A stretch of 64,000 nt of DNA from positions 241,922-305,921 of the forward strand of contig NW_027192220.1 in NCBI RefSeq assembly GCF_041956535.1. The letters run 5' to 3'. Positions 33,846-44,778 of the stretch are shown piece after piece. The notes below the pieces were generated by a model. The model was not told the origin of the DNA. It did no database searches and saw only the letters and a list, made by a program, of their open reading frames with translations. How positions within the stretch are numbered: position 1 is the first letter of the stretch; each line of letters starts with the position of its first letter. A program made the translations under genes and the position numbers. The stretch comes from Calcarisporiella thermophila CBS 279.70. Its lineage: Eukaryota > Calcarisporiellomycota.

Positions 33846-34955
33846 ATGAAAGCCTATCTATACGACAATCTTCCTGGGGACCAGAGGCTCCCTCATCAAA
33901 TGCTACCTAGCTTTCCAGTCAGTATTGACGATTTGAGGCGGCTGGGCGTGCTTTACTATAAGTTGGATGGCATGGACGCCCTCGAGCGAGTGGAGGATAT
34001 CTGTCAGGAGAGAGAATATAAAAACAGAGACGAGGTACCATTTTTTCATTGATCAAATTATTAGTCTCCTGCCCATCTTCTTAACTCACATTTTTGGTCC
34101 CAGATCACCATTTCAAAAGAGTACATGGGAGAAAAATACGAAAGTATGATATCCATATTCTTTGAAGAGTAGGTTCATCTGCTGTCTTTATCCTGGTTGA
34201 ACTTTGTGCCCTGAACGGATTAAATCCTCTATAGACATATGCATGACGACGAAGAGATTCGGTATATCCTGGATGGTTCGGGATATTTCGACGTCCGCGA
34301 TCTTTATGATCGGTGGGTACGCATCCGAGTAGAGCCTGGTGATCTTCTTATCCTGGTAAGCGTCCTGATCAATATCCCTCGGAGACTTCTCCCCTCACGA
34401 CTTTTCCTTTTACTATGTGGTGAATTCAGCCGGCGGGAATATATCATAGATTTACACTCGATACGAATAACTATATTAAAGCAATGCGATTATTTAAAGA
34501 GAATCCTATCTGGAAAGCCATAAAGAGTAGGCATTCTTTCCACTTGGGGTTAGGGGCGATTATCACTAATATGCCAATTTTTTTTTTTTTCAGGACCAGC
34601 CGAAGACAACCCTGCGCGACAGGCCTATGTCAGGTCAATTGGCCTAATCATCAACACCACACCTGCATTCCATGATCCTTATGATGACGATCCCGACGAT
34701 TTCCTCGAGAAATTACTCTATCCTTCAGATATGCATCTCCTCTGGAGGAACTACCGTGACCCATACATGGAAGATATACCACCAATGCAAGGAACCTATC
34801 ACGCCTACAATCCAATGCCAAAAACTATCATCCACGACCGCGCTCGTGCCTCCTATAAATACCAACCGGGCTATTTGTCGGAGAAGCGTTGCTCTCCGCA
34901 AGACGACAAGCAAAAGAAGCATCGGTTGAAGTTACGCTCTTGTTTTGGGTTCTAA
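33846..34955 (+). CDS. ADI1: Acireductone dioxygenase with C-terminal extension
   Basis: Cupin-fold metalloenzyme of the methionine salvage pathway that splits acireductone to the keto-acid precursor of methionine plus formate (Fe form). Exons are 33846-34034, 34104-34168, 34235-34355, 34430-34526 and 34594-34955 (834 nt, 277 residues). Metal ligands are visible: His86, His88 and Glu92 in [12 protein letters not shown] and His131 in [12 protein letters not shown]. The N-terminal signature MKAYLYDN and the RPAEDNPAR end of the core are also present. Eukaryotic enzymes are about 180 residues. Here about 100 further residues follow, acidic then aromatic and finally Lys/Arg-rich. The extension is encoded in the same exon as the end of the core, so it is not a splice artefact. 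Its role is unknown. Confidence 0.9.
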
Positions 34956-35557
34956 GTCCTTTTTTATAGCAGTTGATTTCAAGCGGTTTCTGTATTTTAA
35001 TTAGCACTACGATTTTATTTAATTTTCATATCGCACTCTATTTCCTTAATCTCCGTTCCCTGATTTTCCTCGGTCACAAATTGCACGTATGAATATAGGT
35101 TACCATAGGTTTTCAATAGAACAGTGGTGATAAATATTTCACTTTTGAGAGCTTTGATTCTTGAAGTTTTTTCTTGATCTTAGTTTGAGGTGGAGAGATG
35201 CCCCGTCCTTCCGAGACAAAGCAAACAAGTTCAGGAGTTTCCCTTAATAACAAGAAACACGTATTTGTGCTTGAGTCTAGTGGTCGAGGCATCCTTACCC
35301 GTGATAATACGCATAACAAACATGAGTTGAATTCAACGATGAATGTTAGATACACATATAGAGATGATGATCCAATGGCATAACCATGGGGAAGAAAATT
35401 GGGCTACCTGCTCATTTTCATTTTTTCCTCTTGTGAATGCCATTTTTCTGATTATAAAGTGTATCTCTCTATTATTATTCACTGTAAATTAGTTTATAAA
35501 TAGAAATCAAAATCGAAAGCATGGATGCCGATTATATGGAGGCGGATATGTCAAAGC
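34956..35557. other. Intergenic with a possible small open frame
   Basis: Spacer between the convergent acireductone dioxygenase and tafazzin genes. A 61-codon frame at 35198-35383 (+), hydrophilic, starting MPRPSETKQ and ending in a DDD-containing tail, looks protein-like. It has no recognised domain and an antisense frame overlaps it, so I do not call it as a gene. Confidence 0.4.
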
Positions 35558-36915
35558 TCATGCCTGCTGGCGTATGGTCTCTTGAATCTTGGATGCCAGC
35601 ACATCCATCACTTCCATAATCCGCGAAGTTACGCGTATTCGTGTGGTCATTTCGTCGAGCTTTCCTTGGCGGTATTCGTCCAGCAGATCTTCAAAGTCGA
35701 TCGGGTCACCAAAGGCAACAGTGACCGGCTTAAATAGCCGAGGAAGTAGTTTTCCTAGTGGTTTGACCTGATCCATTCCTATAGCGAGGATTCCCATAGT
35801 AATTATGCACAAAAATAGTGGTCAAAAAGGGGACGAAGAGTGAGATTGAGGAAGCTCTTGTTTTAGATCTCCCTACCTTCATGCCACATGGGAATGACTA
35901 TAGGGGGGATCTCGGATTCCATGATCAAGCGACCTACACCCCACTTATACCGAATCCGTTCCAGAGTCTGGTTGACCTTCCCCTCTGGATAGATATGGAC
36001 CTATACGAAGGGGGAAGTTGAAATGGAGTATCTCCGAGAAAAAAGAAACGCTCTGAAGATTACCCATTTTCCTTCCCCAAGTTTCTCGAGCGCAAAGTTC
36101 ATTGCAGGCTGAAGAATTCCATTGCCCCGAATAGTCGGTATGGTTTGACCAAGAGCGAAAAACGTCGAAAATATCCTTTCATGTACGAATGATATGTCAA
36201 AACTATACTCTCAAGCTTATTCAGAAGAAACCAGGATGCATCTTACGGATTAGTGAAGCAGATATCTTGGGCCCCAAGTGTCCAACGCATGTGATGTAAA
36301 TTCCAAAAAGCTCTGCAAGGAAGTATTCCCCATAATAGTGGGTCGTCAAGTCTGCAGAAAGGCAGTACAAGGATATGATTAATTGTAGCCATTAGGGAGG
36401 TAAATAATCCCGATGCTAATAAGTAAAGACTTACACCGACGTGTGGTTGGACACTAGGTGGAAAGGAAGAGAGAACAAGTGGGGTTAGTCCAAATGCAGC
36501 CTCGATATCAGTACACATTAAACCTACCTGTCACCAATGGCCGTTTCCGATTTGGATCCATCAATATGTCGAAAAAAGCCTCATGGCCATACAGTGTAGT
36601 AGTGGTGCACCATTTCAGAAACAGCTTGCAGGCCATCCCAACTGTAAAAATGATGCCTACACTTCCCACATTCCAAGCCCAGTTATTCTTTGGGAAATCA
36701 ACGATCATTCTTTCGATGGCCGCTGTCTTCTCAGGAGTGATATCGTCGTGGGTGGATTGCTTACCGGTGGAGGGAGACGGGGTATATTGGGAGGCAGTCG
36801 AGAAACTAGTCTTGGCCTCACAGATGAGTGGAGACCGCATGGCGGTCGCCATGTATTTGACGAAAGTAATCGCACCAATACCCGTTGCTACTCGGATCCT
36901 GATGCTAGCGAACAT
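35558..36915 (-). CDS. TAZ1: Tafazzin-like phospholipid transacylase
   Basis: Mitochondrial CoA-independent transacylase that remodels cardiolipin. Exons are 36915-36528, 36453-36435, 36351-36247, 36175-36064, 36000-35877 and 35778-35558 (969 nt, 322 residues, phases consistent). The acyltransferase HX4D motif is His133-Asp138 in VSNHTSVLDDP, followed by WGILPCRAFW, the tafazzin-specific region around HHMRWTLGAQDICFTN, GQTIPTIRGNGILQP, then FPEG-like VHIYPEGKVNQ and VIPMWHEGMDQV. The N-terminal 100 residues include a basic, Ser-rich presequence and a hydrophobic segment (GSVGIIFTVGMACKLFL). Exon 2 is a 19-nt microexon that encodes the catalytic His. I chose the ATG at 36915, as upstream residues have no ATG. 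Confidence 0.92.
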
Positions 36916-37559
36916 CCTACAATGATATGATTTCAACCGGATTGAAGCACGATTTGTTATCGATCTTGCATTAATTGCCGTGCCTTGTACACACCTTTGA
37001 CACTAAAAATGCATTTTCTCGATACTCTGGTTAGCTTTATTCTTATTACCAAAACTCCCGCCAGAATATAATTTCGATTCCACTTCATTGGCAGAGGGAC
37101 AGTCCGGCCAAACGGAGCCACACAACTTCAAATCAAAAACTTATGGTTCAATTGAAGTATTATTATTTGTTGTAGGAAATAGGTAGCCCATGGGACAAAA
37201 GTTACGGCGAGATATTTACAACATTATTTAAATAAAGTGGAGGATACCTTGGGTATGTCTGTAGAGGAAGCTGAAATAAATTGCCTTAAAGGCCAAAGAT
37301 CCCGGTAAAAATACGATATAGTCTCTGACCTATTCCAGCAAGGCCTCAAGCATCATTTAAACCCAACTTTGAGCATTCCGTCGGATAGAACGTGAAGGCT
37401 TAAATAGTCAATCCAGACTCGCTACTATGATTACTCGGGAGCCAGCACCGACGATACTAGCGGAGAAAACATGTTTTGGTCCAGTTCGCGCAGGGCCGTT
37501 AAATCAGCCTAAAGATTGGGAAGCGTTCAGGTCAAATAGGCAGAGAAGATAGCGATTCA
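36916..37559. other. Intergenic between tafazzin and TTI2
   Basis: Non-coding spacer of about 640 bases holding the tafazzin promoter and the TTI2 3' end. No gene is seen. Confidence 0.55.
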
Positions 37560-39256
37560 TTATTTATCTGGGAAAAATACCTTTATGGTCTCCCCGCAAA
37601 CGGCGTGCAGCAGGCTTACAATGTCACAAAAATTTTTCTTCAAATTCCCCATACCATCCTGATATTGAACTTGACAATAAATGTACCAAAACTCATAGAA
37701 TTAGAAGTCTGTGGTAATGAACAAAAAGGGTCTCAAACTTACTCGAGAGGGCATCTTGCGCGTTTTCATGTTCGAATTCTTCTATCCGACTCCACGATTC
37801 AGCAACAATCCTTAAGACTAGCCCTCGATAGACAGGTATTCTATAATTAAAAGACTCGAATTTACGATGGTTCATGACAAACTGATATTGGTAAAACAGT
37901 TTACCTTGGCCAGCCCATCTTAATCGCAGTGTCGAGTGCTTTCACGCATATCTCATGTAACCTTAATACCTGGCGTTTCATGGAATCTGCGCCAACAAAA
38001 GGTACTTGAGCTGTGTCAAGCAGAATTTCAAGCACGACCTTTCCCACACCATAGAATTAACTAGAGTACTGAATCGTTTCATCTATTAAACGGTCACTCA
38101 CCTTCAGGTATTTTATGCTCACCATGCCTAGTTTTTCTATTAGTAAAGGTATCTGTTCCAGATATATTGCACGATAGGCTGGTTTATCGCCCGACATGCG
38201 AAGTCCATCTAAAGTCATCGCAAAAAGCTGGTCCATTTGCAAGAAATACCGCTCTGTGTCAGGAGGATTGGTGAGAATCACTAAGCGGAATAGTGCGGAA
38301 AACGTGTGCTGGATAAGAATATCAAAAGAAGGGTCATTGCGATAAGACAAGCAGGACAAAAGTGCCTAGTTATATAAAAAAAATAGACATCAGATATAAT
38401 TTAACTTTAGCACTCGGCGCACTCATGTACCTCGTAGAACACACCGTCCAGTCCGCTTGCGGTGAGTTTGCTTGCGCTCACGTTTGAAAGCACATGAGAG
38501 AACATTCGTACTCCCAAGATTTTATACTGGATGTCATAGTCGTCGATCAGCGTCAGCAGCGGAGGAATCAGAAGAAAAAAAGCTGACTCGACATCAAATT
38601 GCTACCTCGTATAGAAAACAGCGTCAGGATAGGTACATTTGTTATTGAAGGGAAGCAAACCCCACCTTTGCCGCTAAAACGCAAGTTTCCATAATCGAAA
38701 CTGTTTCAACTCGATCTGTTTTCCAGGGCTGCTTTTCATATAAATCCATCTTATTTTTCTCGACGTAACGGTTTCGTTTTTTCTCCATTGCGGGATGAGA
38801 TTGAGTAAAATAGGGACGTATGTGGTGTTGCAATATCTGTGCGAGATAAAAGCCAAAGAGCGAGTTTATGGAATCATAATTCAACAGCTCTCGAAGCCTC
38901 TCCAGTATATCTAATGATATGGATATCATAAAAAAAGAGTGAATAAGGTCAGCTAAACTCGACAAAATGAAAAGAAAACAGGTTCGGGAGATAACACCAT
39001 TCACAACTAGCACGATCTCCTTTGAGCTCCATTTGTCTCCTTTCCAGTATCCGGCACAGCTTGCAATGATCTTCCCTATCTTTTCTTGTCTCTCCTGTCC
39101 TTCATTGATAGGGATCAAGTCTGGGAGACCACTGCGTAATTGCTTAAAGGTTTCGAGAGCAGATTCTCGAAAGGGGGTGGGATGTTCTTCTGAAAAAAAG
39201 ATCGGTGAGACTTGGAGTTTGGTGCAAAGCCTATCAATAGCATCCCCAGACTCCAT
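37560..39256 (-). CDS. TTI2: TELO2-interacting protein 2 (TTI2) homologue
   Basis: Component of the TEL2-TTI1-TTI2 cochaperone that with Hsp90 stabilises PIKK kinases (TOR, ATM, ATR). The model has seven exons: 39256-38980, 38910-38666, 38601-38431, 38365-38102, 38038-37905, 37840-37743 and 37669-37560 (1299 nt, 432 residues). The most telling stretch is LLIPPLLTLIDDYDIQYK, followed by GLDGVFYEALL, the family core. The rest is helical HEAT-like sequence with a conserved-looking end, RIPVYRGLVLRIVAESW. The end of exon 1 has two possible in-phase donors (38980, weak GTTTTC, or one about 14 bases earlier), so about five residues are uncertain. The gene ends head-to-tail only 165 bases downstream of the SUMO protease. 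Confidence 0.8.
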
Positions 39257-39420
39257 ATTGGTTCACTTTTGGATTCTTGCGCCGATCCGCGCGCGTTCCC
39301 TTCCAAAAAGTTATCGAAAATGGGTGTGACTGCCAAAGTGACTTTCGGATGGCCTCATGCAGAAAAGTTTATTATATACAAAAAATAAAACAGGTTATCG
39401 CCTGTGTCCATGCTGTAAAA

Positions 39421-42400
39421 TTAACCTCCACCGACGTCGCTCCGACTGTGCTCGTTCTGCTCCTCATCCTTTCTCTCCGTTGCCTTTCCCTCCTCTTTCT
39501 TGCTCTCCTCCGCCCCTTCTCCTTCGCGTTTCTTCCGCTTCGCCAAGTCATCCTGGCTAGCCTTAGTGGCCAGATAGATCTGATATTCCTCAGCCATTTT
39601 GAACATGAGTTCCTGGATGCGGCGACGTTTCGTGTGGATTTTACGTGGCTGCCATTCGTGTTCCTTGTCTACTTTATTCTAATGGTTCGGGTCATAGAAG
39701 CATAATAGTCAGCTTTACCGAACCAGTTTGAATGATACTTTTTTAAAGCACACTTACCACAAGCATGTCGAGATATTTTCGTGGGTCGCTGAGAAAAGTT
39801 TCAACGTAGTGAAGAAGAAAAATACCACAGTCGCAATGATTATTTTGAGTTGGAACCTGAACAAGTCAAGCATATTCATTAGAGTCGGGTAATGCATCCC
39901 CACGGTACATAACATAAATGCCAAACCTTTGCGTATATCCCAGGGATTTTCACGCTCGTGTTCACCTTTAATCGCTCGCTTGCCTCACACATCAAGTAGC
40001 GATTCAGATTGGTAAATACAGTTGGGTGTGTTGTCCCAAGCGAATCAAAGCAAATAATAAAGGGGCTATATAGGAAAGAGATTAGGGAGGGGGGTTCAAT
40101 AGGTAGTGAGACACGGGGAGAGTCCATTTACCTCTCCTGCGGATTTCTCCATATTCGCTTGTTCGCTCTTCCCACGCCTTCGCTCTTGACCGCGCTTCCA
40201 CCATCACATTCTCCAAACGCTCGCATAGCTGCCAGGGTCGCGTTGGCTATCGTTGGTAATGCGTCGTCCTGATCGTTCTGCTTTTGCGCGGTCTCGCGGG
40301 TTATCCGCCGTGGTTTTGGCTGTGGGGGGCGTTTGGGACTTCCTGGAGAATCGAGCAACCCAGTCTCCTCATCCACATCGGGGCAAGGGGACGCTGAACG
40401 TACGGATGAAGGTGTGCACGGGACTCTCTCCTCCCCGTCCTCCTTCTCCTTCTCCTTCTCCTTCTCCCGATCCTCTTCCATCCTGTCCCCACGGCTGCCG
40501 CTGGCAGCTTCAGTCGGATTTTTAACCCCCGATTGAGATCCGCCTTGGTCCGCAGCTGGCAGGGAAGGTGATCCACTGTCAATCTCCATCACATCTCTTT
40601 TGACAGGAGCCGAGGTTAACTCGATCGAGGAGCGTCGACTTGATGGGTCCGGATCTGAGCTTGAAGAGTCGCCCGTCACCATAAGATCCTCGTCCATGTC
40701 GAGATGGAATTTTTCATCCTCATCCTCATCGAGCTCAATAGCAGACTGTTCGCCAGGTAGAAATAACCGGGGGTTACATATGAGAATAAGGTACCAATGT
40801 AAACTAAATAAAAAGCCAGCTGAATAAACCGGAAGATGACCGAGTAAATCGAGAGTGTATCCTACCTTTCGTTGATGGGGACGAATATATAGTTCTTTTG
40901 GAACAAATCAACTTTAGCCGTCCACTTGCGGACGCGGGAATACATCTCTCTGGCATCTCTGCAAGACATTATAAAAATGGACATCAGCCATCAGAAAATG
41001 GAGAGCAAAATCGGGTTTTGTTTACGTCGTTTTGCCTTGAGTCAATCGTCGATAAAAGAAGCTGTTGAATATATGGACTTTGTCTGCCAGTTTTTTATTC
41101 TGTTTCTCTAGTTTTTCTCTAAACCAGCTATAAAGCAAATATAACTCAAGGTGAATTGATTGCCAATCAACCCCATCTCTAGTTCTTCACCTACCCAAGA
41201 TAAAATTCAATGATATTGTCGTTTAAAAATTCTCCATCGTTTAATCGTCCGGCATCCTCCTGGGTAAGTGTGACCCCGCCAAATCCAGTAAATGGGTATG
41301 TAAACAAGCTATGGGGATAATACAATAAGAATGACACCGAAGATCCCCTTCTCCTAATAAATCACACTCACGGCATATTAGTACTCGACTCCATACCCAA
41401 CCGTGCCTGGTTTCGAGTATTATATCGTCGCCTATTCACCATATAGGCAGAAATTATGGATATTTTGAAGCAATTCCGCCAAGGACTCAAAACTAAACTT
41501 ACATCCGTCCGAACACCGGTCGGGTTTTTACTGCTTTGTCCGACTCTTCCTTTGTATTAGTTTTAAGCTTATCTTCCTCTCTCTCCAAATCTCCTCCCCT
41601 TTCCTTCCAGGTGTCCCCTTCGATCTTGGTCGAAGGTTCTGTTATTACCTTTTTCATGTTATCAGAGTCCAGGGCAGAAAGACTTGTGTTGGTTCCCACT
41701 GACAGTCTGACTGGATCACTTGAAAGAATAGGTTTCGAGAGACTGTCCAATTTGGCGGACGAAGAAGGCTCTCCGTCCGAGGATGTGGAATATTTTCGCT
41801 TGGACGTGTTCGAGTTCGTTTTGGTAAGAACGGGTGTCTCCTTCCCTTTCATGCGATCAATCAGCTTCATCGGTCGTGGTGGAGATGATACAAGGGAAGT
41901 CGAGTGAAATTCTAAAGACCGACGTGGTTGCTGTTTTAGCACCCGGAGAGAAGGACTGCGATCAGCGTTTAGGCCAAATGCCGAGCCACGGCTAGTGATG
42001 CCTTGGTTGTTCCTAGACTCGGAAGAACTTGCAAAGTCGGGACTGATTGTGCCTAACGAGTTTTAAACATTTCAAAGTTGTATTTTAGTTATACGAAATA
42101 AGTATACGCAGTTAAGGTACAATTAAACCAATTACTTGGTAAATCCCCTTTAGACTTTCCTCTGGTTTCCACTTTCATCTCGTCCTCGCTTTCTAGGATG
42201 ACGCATTCAGGTTCTTCGGGCAAATCCTTAGAACCCAAGTCCGCATTCCTTGTCCGACTCCCTTTGGTGGGAGAGTTGAAATCGCTTTCAATATCATCCT
42301 TGACTTTGTCGTACTTGGAAAGTGGTGATTTTGGCTAAAGAGAAGGAGAAAGATCCGAGTTAATCAGATGAAGAACAAAAATCTCTCTGAACATCTACCC

Positions 42401-43158
42401 TATGTGATATTTGTCCAATGGTGCGCAGTCGTTTATTGCCTGTCATATCCGACGAGTAGGAAGTCCCTCTTTCCCCAGAAAGTAAGCTAATAGTTGGGAT
42501 GCTTGAGGGTGGAGTCCGCTCTACATGAGTTGAGATAGATAAAGATTAGAGGTCATTCATACTAATAATACCCCAGAGAGGGGGTTTACCGTTCGAACTA
42601 GAAAAGTAACGAGACACAGTTGAACTTTGCGGATAGGGGCGAATTAAACCAATCACCTCGGCCTTACTCTCATCGCGTACACCACTAGTAAATTCGGATC
42701 CGGACTTGAATTGATATGGACTATTCGTCTTACGCTTTCGGAACTGCCTAGATTGCTCAAATAACACCTCCTTTGGCTAGAATGATAGGTGCATTACCCG
42801 ATGCAAATATGAAGTTAGTATGGCAATGCAAAATGTCGCAGAAAAGCATGATGGTTGTTACTGCAAGTGTGTGTCGAGTGAGGGATGAAAGCTTACCTCT
42901 GTAGTAGGAATCTCAATAATGGTGCCTCTAGGGGGACCTTTCTTCTTTGCTTTGATCGGAATAAGATTACGCGAATTTTTATCTGATATCGACATTCTTA
43001 GATGATCGCTTGGCGATTTTGTAGGAGACTGAATGCCGACATGGTGGGCAAGAAATACAACAAAAGACAGCGGAATAAGCATTCCATGATAGGATAGAAT
43101 CTCTGTACACACTAAAACCTACATGAAGCTGCACCAGTTCGACTTGTTCATCCTCCAT
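39421..43158 (-). CDS. Ulp2/SENP6-type SUMO protease
   Basis: C48 cysteine peptidase that trims SUMO chains in the nucleus. Fourteen exons: 43158-43123, 43028-42897, 42776-42590, 42520-42399, 42334-42136, 42052-41503, 41431-41372, 41308-41195, 41127-41026, 40958-40866, 40803-40132, 40065-39927, 39856-39758 and 39678-39421 (2763 nt, 920 residues). The first 430 residues are basic, Ser/Pro-rich and probably disordered. The catalytic domain begins near FLNDNIIEFYLGWF, then VHIFNSFFYRRLT and YIFVPINESLHWYLILICNP (His534). About 220 acidic, Ser-rich residues then interrupt it before FIICFDSLG (Asp763) and VPTQNNHCDCGIFLLHYVE (Gln806, Cys812). A split catalytic domain is characteristic of Ulp2 and SENP6/7, not Ulp1. 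A Lys/Glu-rich tail closes the protein. Confidence 0.92.
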
Positions 43159-43354
43159 TTTAGATTACATCTAACTGGCCGATTGGAGCATGGAATTATA
43201 CCACGAAATGCAAACTTTCGAATAGGTTTAATCAAAATCTAAAGAGACTGGTAAAAGTGGAAACCGCCCTCAAGATACGAGGTGACTTCTTTTTTTCGCT
43301 CTAATATATTGATCCAAACTCAATTCCGATATCTATCCTTCAGTCTGATAATAT
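43159..43354. promoter_or_regulatory. Short divergent promoter
   Basis: Only 196 bases separate the start codons of the SUMO protease (-) and the mitochondrial hydrolase (+). It must contain both promoters. No clear TATA box is seen. Confidence 0.6.
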
Positions 43355-44659
43355 ATGGAGATTACGCTGCGATTACTAAAGGGGCCACTTCCCAATTTAA
43401 CGCCGATGCGACCCAGCGTGCGTTTATTCATGCGGACCAACTCTATGGCCCCTAGATACTTCTCTAGCAAGAAGGGATCGCCATCAAAGGTGGAAGCTGA
43501 AAGGGTCAAACTGGCCTACACTAAATTCGATGCACCCAAAGAGCACCAGGCTCTTCCTCCTCTTGTTATTATGCATGGTAATGTCGAAGCTGTCAGTGTA
43601 CATCAATTGTGTTGAACACCGGGACTAAGCATCACACTACTGCAACTTCTTCTTAGGTCTTTTTGGATCTAGGCAAAATTGGAAGTCATTGGCTAAGGCA
43701 TTTTCGCGTTTCCGGACCGTATATACCCTCGTATGTTTTTGCAAGCAAGCGTCGGAGTGTAAAGTTTGCTTATTTCATCGTCTGTTTCTTTATATCACAG
43801 GATTTAAGGAATCATGGAGAGAGTCCTCATTCTCCGGTTCACACTTATGAAGCCATGGGCGATGATGTTATTGAGTTTCTTCGCGAGCAAAAATTGGAGA
43901 AGGTCGCCATTCTGGGACATTCCATGTAAGTGCAGGGAAGATTCTAGGCTAGGCACCGCAGGAGGCAGACTCGATGTTTTGTGTTCTTCGTAGGGGAGGG
44001 AAGGTCTCCATGACCGTTGCTCTCAAGCAGACCCCCGAGATTTCTCAGATGATTGTCGTTGATATGGCGCCTATTGATGCCGGTCTCTCACCTTCATTTA
44101 GTTCGTATGTGCAGGCCATGAAACGGGTAGAGGAGGCTAGAGTCAGCAAACAAAGCATGGCGGATGAAATCTTAAGAGATTACATACCTGTAAATGGACA
44201 TTTTACGAGCTATCTTGGCAAACCCTCTCAGCAGATCATTTTACTAACTCGATACTATCTCAGGAAATATCCATTCGGCAATTTCTTCTCACCAATCTTA
44301 AAAAGGATTTGGGCACTGGGGAATATCATTTCCGAATTCCCCTGGATATCCTCGGAAATTCCTTGTCAGAATTGGGTAGTTTCCCGTTTTTACAGGCGCA
44401 TCACACCTTTCACGGACCGGCCTTATTTATCGCCGGGAGTCGAAGCGACTATATCCGGTCGAGCATGTATCCAACCATCCGGACTTTCTTCCCAGAAGCC
44501 GTGATCACAGATATTGACGCTGGGCATTGGGGTAAGAACTCTAGTTTATTATTTTGGACTGTGCGTGTGCTTAACTTTCGGCTTATACTTACAGTTCACG
44601 CCGAGAAGCCTGAGGAGTTCATGAAAACTGTGGTGACATTCTTGAATAAGCATTCATAG
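43355..44659 (+). CDS. Mitochondrial alpha/beta hydrolase, ABHD11/IMO32-like
   Basis: Serine hydrolase of the ABHD11 (yeast Imo32) type, a mitochondrial matrix protein linked in animals to lipoylated dehydrogenase maintenance. Exons are 43355-43577, 43657-43730, 43801-43925, 43994-44189, 44264-44531 and 44595-44659 (951 nt, 316 residues). The N-terminal 45 residues are Arg/Ser-rich without acidic residues, as in a mitochondrial presequence. The oxyanion motif is MHGLFGSRQNWKSL; DLRNHGESPHS and LGHSMGGKVSM (nucleophile Ser140) follow, with the acid near Asp268 (IAGSRSDYI) and His294 in DAGHWVHAEKP. These match the family in order and spacing. The physiological substrate is not predictable. Confidence 0.9.
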
Positions 44660-44778
44660 ATCATATAGAGCGTTCTTAGATCCATCAACATAGATAGCTA
44701 GCAAGAAGTCCAAATATTTATTTATTTTTATTCGTTTTCTATTGGAGGCACCTCCCTCTTTCTATAATATCTCTACAC

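Noticed and set aside
35113-35383. Small gene on either strand (61 codons + or 80 codons -)
   Set aside because: The two frames overlap each other and neither has a recognisable feature; mentioned only within the intergenic entry.
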